This document shows positions 15,606-18,322 of a stretch of DNA of 18,322 bases, in pieces (position 1 is the stretch's first letter; each line of letters begins with the position of its first letter). This DNA comes from an uncultured Bacteroidota bacterium. Its GTDB lineage: Bacteria > Bacteroidota > Bacteroidia > UKL13-3. The notes under the pieces are model-generated. The model saw only the letters and a program-made list of their open reading frames with translations, made no database searches and had not been told where the DNA came from. Made by a program: the position numbers and the translations under genes. The stretch covers positions 1 to 18,322 of the forward strand of contig CAISTO010000212.1 of the NCBI GenBank assembly GCA_903888395.1, written 5' to 3'.

Positions 15606-15980
15606 ATGTTTAAGTTTGAAAATTTAGAAGTTTGGAAATAATCAATTGACTTAGTAATAAAAATTGATGATGTTGTTAAAAAATTTCCGAAGGAAGAAAT
15701 TTATATTCTTACATCTCAAATAAAAAGAGCTGGGGATTCTATCTCACTAAACATAGCGGAAGGTTCTCAAGGACAAACTAACCCTGAATTTTCAAGATTT
15801 TTAAGCTATTCCATGCGTTCATGTATTGAAGTTGTTGGATGTATATATATTGCTAAAGCAAGAAAAATTATAACAGAAGAAGATTTTAAAAATATTTATG
15901 ATGATTGTGAAACGCTAGTAAAAATGATTCAATCGTTAAGAAATAAGGTGATTCAAAAGACGATGGACGATAGACCATAG
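15606..15980 (+). pseudogene. Four-helix-bundle (S23/IVP family) protein gene, interrupted by a nonsense codon
   Basis: The frame from ATG 15606 reads MFKFENLEVWK, then TAA (15639-15641), then continues open for 112 codons with the family's full core: SIDLVIKI, KKFPKEEIYILTSQIKRAG, SISLNIAEGSQGQ, NPEFSRFLSYSMRSCIEVV and a final helix to SLRNKVIQK. In relatives the stop position is normally a Lys, Glu or Gln, so one substitution explains it. The family is named after ORFs in 23S rRNA intervening sequences and resembles the Avd accessory protein of diversity-generating retroelements; its general function is unclear. An AAAGGA ribosome site lies 9 nt before the ATG, unlike its neighbours. The last codons (TMDDRP, TAG) are read out of repeat tract 4. 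No restart codon lies in frame before the middle of the gene, so it is probably inactive. Confidence 0.85.
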
Positions 15981-15988
15981 TCAATTGA
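15959..15988. repeat. 7-bp-period repeat tract 4
   Basis: GACGATG-GACGATA-GACCATA-GTCAATT are four heptads in perfect register, followed by GAATTTA. It supplies the last six codons and the TAG stop of the four-helix-bundle pseudogene. It is inverted relative to tract 5. Confidence 0.8.
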
Positions 15989-16016
15989 ATTTAATTTAAT
16001 TAAAACAAAGTGCCAT

Positions 16017-16066
16017 TGTCTATGGGCTATAGTATATCAACTAAATACTATCGTCTATGGTCCATT
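16017..16066. repeat. 7-bp-period repeat tract 5 ahead of metH part 2
   Basis: On the minus strand the heptads read GACCATA, GACGATA, GTATTTA, GTTGATA, TACTATA, GCCCATA, GACAATG. Its outer part (16047-16066) matches the reverse complement of tract 4 (ATGGACGATAGACCATAGT) with few mismatches, so the two can form a long hairpin. It ends 13 nt before the metH part 2 start codon. Confidence 0.75.
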
Positions 16067-16079
16067 AACTTGAAATAAA

Positions 16080-18322
16080 ATGAATAAAGATTATACATTA
16101 CGCCTTTCGGGCTTAGAGCCATTAGTAATTACAAAAGAAACTAATTTTGTAAATGTGGGTGAGCGAACCAATGTAACGGGTTCAAAAATGTTCTTGCGAT
16201 TAATTCGTGAAGGGAATTTTGAAGAAGCTTTAGCTGTTGCTCGTCAGCAGGTAGAAGGTGGAGCGCAAATCATCGATATCAACATGGATGAGGGAATGAT
16301 AGATGGCGAAGAATCAATGGTTCGCTTCTTGAATTTAATTGCATCGGAACCCGATATTTCACGCGTTCCAATTATGATTGATTCTTCGAAATGGGAAATT
16401 ATAGAAGCAGGTTTAAAATGCGTGCAAGGTAAGTGCGTGGTAAATTCTATTTCTATGAAAGGTGGAGAAGAAGAATTTATTCGTCAGGCTAAAATTGTAA
16501 AACGTTTTGGAGCTGCAGTTATTGTAATGCTTTTTGATGAAAAAGGACAAGCAGATAACTACGAACGCAGAATAGAAATTGCAGAACGTGCGTATAGAAT
16601 TTTAACTGAAAAAGTTCATTTCCCAGCAGGTGATATTATTTTTGATCCTAACATTTTTCCTGTTGCCACCGGCATGGAAGAACATAGGAAAAATGCGATT
16701 GATTTCTTTAACGGAACAAAATGGATCAAGGAAAATTTGCCTGGAGCAAAAATTAGTGGAGGTGTTTCAAATGTTTCGTTCTCGTTCAGAGGAAATGATA
16801 AGGTACGTGAAGCCATGCACTCTGCATTTTTGTTTCATGCCATCAATCATGGAATGGATATGGGAATTGTAAACCCAAGTCAGTTGGAAGTTTACAGTGA
16901 AATAGACAAAGAATTATTAGAACATGTAGAAGATGTTTTGTTGGATAGGAGGGATGATGCTACTGAGAGATTACTTGAATTAGCAGAGCGTGTAAAAGGT
17001 AAGGGAAAAGAAAATATCATAGACGAAGAATGGCGCAAAGGAACTGTGGAAGAGCGTTTGAGTCATGCCTTAATAAAAGGAATTGTTGAATTTGTAGAAG
17101 CAGATACAGAAGAAGCCAGGTTGCAATATGACAGACCATTACAAGTAATTGAAGGTCCGTTAATGGCTGGTATGAATGTGGTGGGTGATTTATTTGGATT
17201 GGGAAAAATGTTTTTACCGCAGGTAGTTAAAAGTGCACGTGTAATGAAAAAAGCCGTAGCAGTTTTAATGCCTTATATGGAAGAAGAAAAACGCAAAAAT
17301 GGAAACATGACTACCAACCAAGGCCGCATATTAATGGCCACAGTTAAAGGCGATGTGCATGATATTGGAAAAAATATAGTAGGAGTAGTTTTGGCATGTA
17401 ATAACTATGAAATTATAGATATTGGTGTAATGGTTCCTGCTGAAAAAATATTAGAAGTAGCCATTAGAGAAAACGTGGATGTGATTGGTTTAAGTGGATT
17501 GATTACGCCTAGCTTAGACGAAATGGTGCATGTAGCTAAAGAAATGGAACGTTTAGGAATGAAAATTCCTTTGTTAATTGGCGGAGCTACTACAAGCCGA
17601 GCGCATACTGCCGTTAAAATAGATCCAGTATATAGCGGACCCGTGGTGCATGTGTTAGATGCGAGTAAAAGTGTGCCAGTAGCAGCAAGCTTAATTAGTC
17701 CTGACCAACGTGAGGCTTCTGAAAAGAAATTTAAAGACGAATACGAACAGTTTAGAATTGACTATAAAAACCGTAAAAAAGACAAGAATTCGGTTGATTT
17801 AACAAAAGCCAGAGCCAATAAAATTCCGGTAAATTTTGACAAAATTGTAGCACCAAAGTTTTTAGGCACAAAAGTATTTGATAATTTCCCGTTAGAAGAA
17901 TTACGCCAAAGAATAGATTGGACACCTTTCTTTTTAACTTGGGAATTGGTTGGCCGTTATCCAGCTATTTTTGATGATGAAATAGTAGGAGTTGAATCAA
18001 AAAAATTATTCATTGATGCCAACAAAATGTTGGATAAAGTAATCAATGAAAAATTGTTAACGGCACGTGGAGTAATAGGTTTTTATGAAGCAAATTCAGT
18101 AGGGGATGATGTAATTATTAAATTCGAAAAAGAAAATTCGAAATTCGAAGGCAATGAAGTAAAATTTAATTTTTTAAGACAGCAAGGGGAAAAAGCCGAT
18201 GGACAACCTTACTTATGTTTAGCTGATTTTGTGGCACCAAAAGAAAGTGGTAAGCAAGATTATTTAGGCATGTTTGCAGTAACAGCTGGTATTGGAATTG
18301 AACCATTGGTGGAAGCTTACGA
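16080..18322 (+). CDS. metH: Methionine synthase, folate/B12/activation subunit of split MetH (3'-partial)
   Basis: Second half of B12-dependent methionine synthase, running open to the window edge (747 codons seen, no stop). Domains in order: methyltetrahydrofolate-binding barrel from FVNVGERTNVTGSK (about 24-37) with IIDINMDEGM near 70 and SISMKGGEEEF near 125; four-helix B12 cap near 305-390 (PLQVIEGPLMAGMNVVGDLF); Rossmann cobalamin domain with the His ligand in GDVHDIGKN (D425-x-H427-x-x-G430), SGLITPSLDEM and GGATTSRAHTAVKI; then the activation domain (DWTPFFLTWELVGRYPAIF and FYEANSVGDDV). The AdoMet-binding motif near the C-terminus should lie beyond the edge. The ATG at 16080 follows an A-rich leader and starts close to where the linker after the HMT domain would be. 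The homocysteine part is encoded by the gene at 14500. All catalytic landmarks seen are intact, so I expect a functional two-chain enzyme. Confidence 0.95.
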   Translation, partial: MNKDYTLRLSGLEPLVITKETNFVNVGERTNVTGSKMFLRLIREGNFEEALAVARQQVEGGAQIIDINMDEGMIDGEESMVRFLNLIASEPDISRVPIMIDSSKWEIIEAGLKCVQGKCVVNSISMKGGEEEFIRQAKIVKRFGAAVIVMLFDEKGQADNYERRIEIAERAYRILTEKVHFPAGDIIFDPNIFPVATGMEEHRKNAIDFFNGTKWIKENLPGAKISGGVSNVSFSFRGNDKVREAMHSAFLFHAINHGMDMGIVNPSQLEVYSEIDKELLEHVEDVLLDRRDDATERLLELAERVKGKGKENIIDEEWRKGTVEERLSHALIKGIVEFVEADTEEARLQYDRPLQVIEGPLMAGMNVVGDLFGLGKMFLPQVVKSARVMKKAVAVLMPYMEEEKRKNGNMTTNQGRILMATVKGDVHDIGKNIVGVVLACNNYEIIDIGVMVPAEKILEVAIRENVDVIGLSGLITPSLDEMVHVAKEMERLGMKIPLLIGGATTSRAHTAVKIDPVYSGPVVHVLDASKSVPVAASLISPDQREASEKKFKDEYEQFRIDYKNRKKDKNSVDLTKARANKIPVNFDKIVAPKFLGTKVFDNFPLEELRQRIDWTPFFLTWELVGRYPAIFDDEIVGVESKKLFIDANKMLDKVINEKLLTARGVIGFYEANSVGDDVIIKFEKENSKFEGNEVKFNFLRQQGEKADGQPYLCLADFVAPKESGKQDYLGMFAVTAGIGIEPLVEAY

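Noticed and set aside
14128..16066. CRISPR array as explanation of the repeats at the metH locus
   Set aside because: Units are 7 bp, degenerate, in both orientations and without uniform spacers or cas genes.
16616..16872. Two short open frames on both strands (16616-16816 minus, 16630-16872 plus)
   Set aside because: Both lie inside the intact pterin-binding domain of metH part 2, which runs open in another frame.
1..18322. tRNA, rRNA, phage integrase or transposase genes
   Set aside because: I looked for conserved tRNA arms, rRNA segments and transposase motifs and saw none.

Overview
The window is AT-rich bacterial DNA from the phylum Bacteroidota. The diagnostic content is a porP/sprF-gldK-gldL-gldM-gldN block (core of the type IX secretion and gliding machinery), a secreted protein with the gliding-motility-type C-terminal sorting domain, A-rich gene leaders instead of Shine-Dalgarno sites, and several promoters matching the Bacteroidota TTG-N19-21-TAnnTTTG pattern. 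I cannot assign an order or genus.

Layout. 1-418: 3' part of a DUF4271-like membrane protein gene, apparently frameshifted near position 73. 415-1173: hemD-like uroporphyrinogen-III synthase, overlapping it by 4 nt. 1363-7037: the T9SS block, on the plus strand, closed by a strong terminator (7059-7098). 7100-7745: a long gene-free stretch built of palindromes and degenerate repeat modules, including a perfect 23-bp inverted repeat. 7808-9061 (minus): metK, S-adenosylmethionine synthetase, with its own terminator. 9289-10005: comB-like phosphatase. 10086-13091: a ~1000-residue secreted T9SS type-B cargo protein with a 214-residue tandem duplication. 13179-14123: CorA-type divalent cation transporter.

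14124 to the end: a methionine synthase locus. It starts with a consensus -7 promoter element and an S-box (SAM-I) riboswitch (14249-14351). The B12-dependent methionine synthase follows as two genes: a homocysteine-binding half (14500-15498) and a pterin/B12/activation half (16080 to the window edge, incomplete). Between them lies a four-helix-bundle (S23/IVP-like) gene broken by a nonsense codon at codon 12. Five tracts of degenerate tandem repeats with a strict 7-bp period (core GACCATA/GTCCATA, with a GTTGTCA variant behind corA) surround these genes. Inverted tract pairs end 12-13 nt before both metH start codons, and repeat sequence forms the 3' end of the broken gene.

How the genes fit together: GldK/N form the periplasmic ring, GldL/M the inner-membrane motor and PorP/SprF is an outer-membrane partner, while the large protein at 10086 is a plausible substrate. 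MetH (making methionine) and MetK (making SAM from methionine) are adjacent pathway steps, and the riboswitch links SAM level to metH expression. The least ordinary part of the window is the heptad-repeat and four-helix-bundle invasion of the metH locus.
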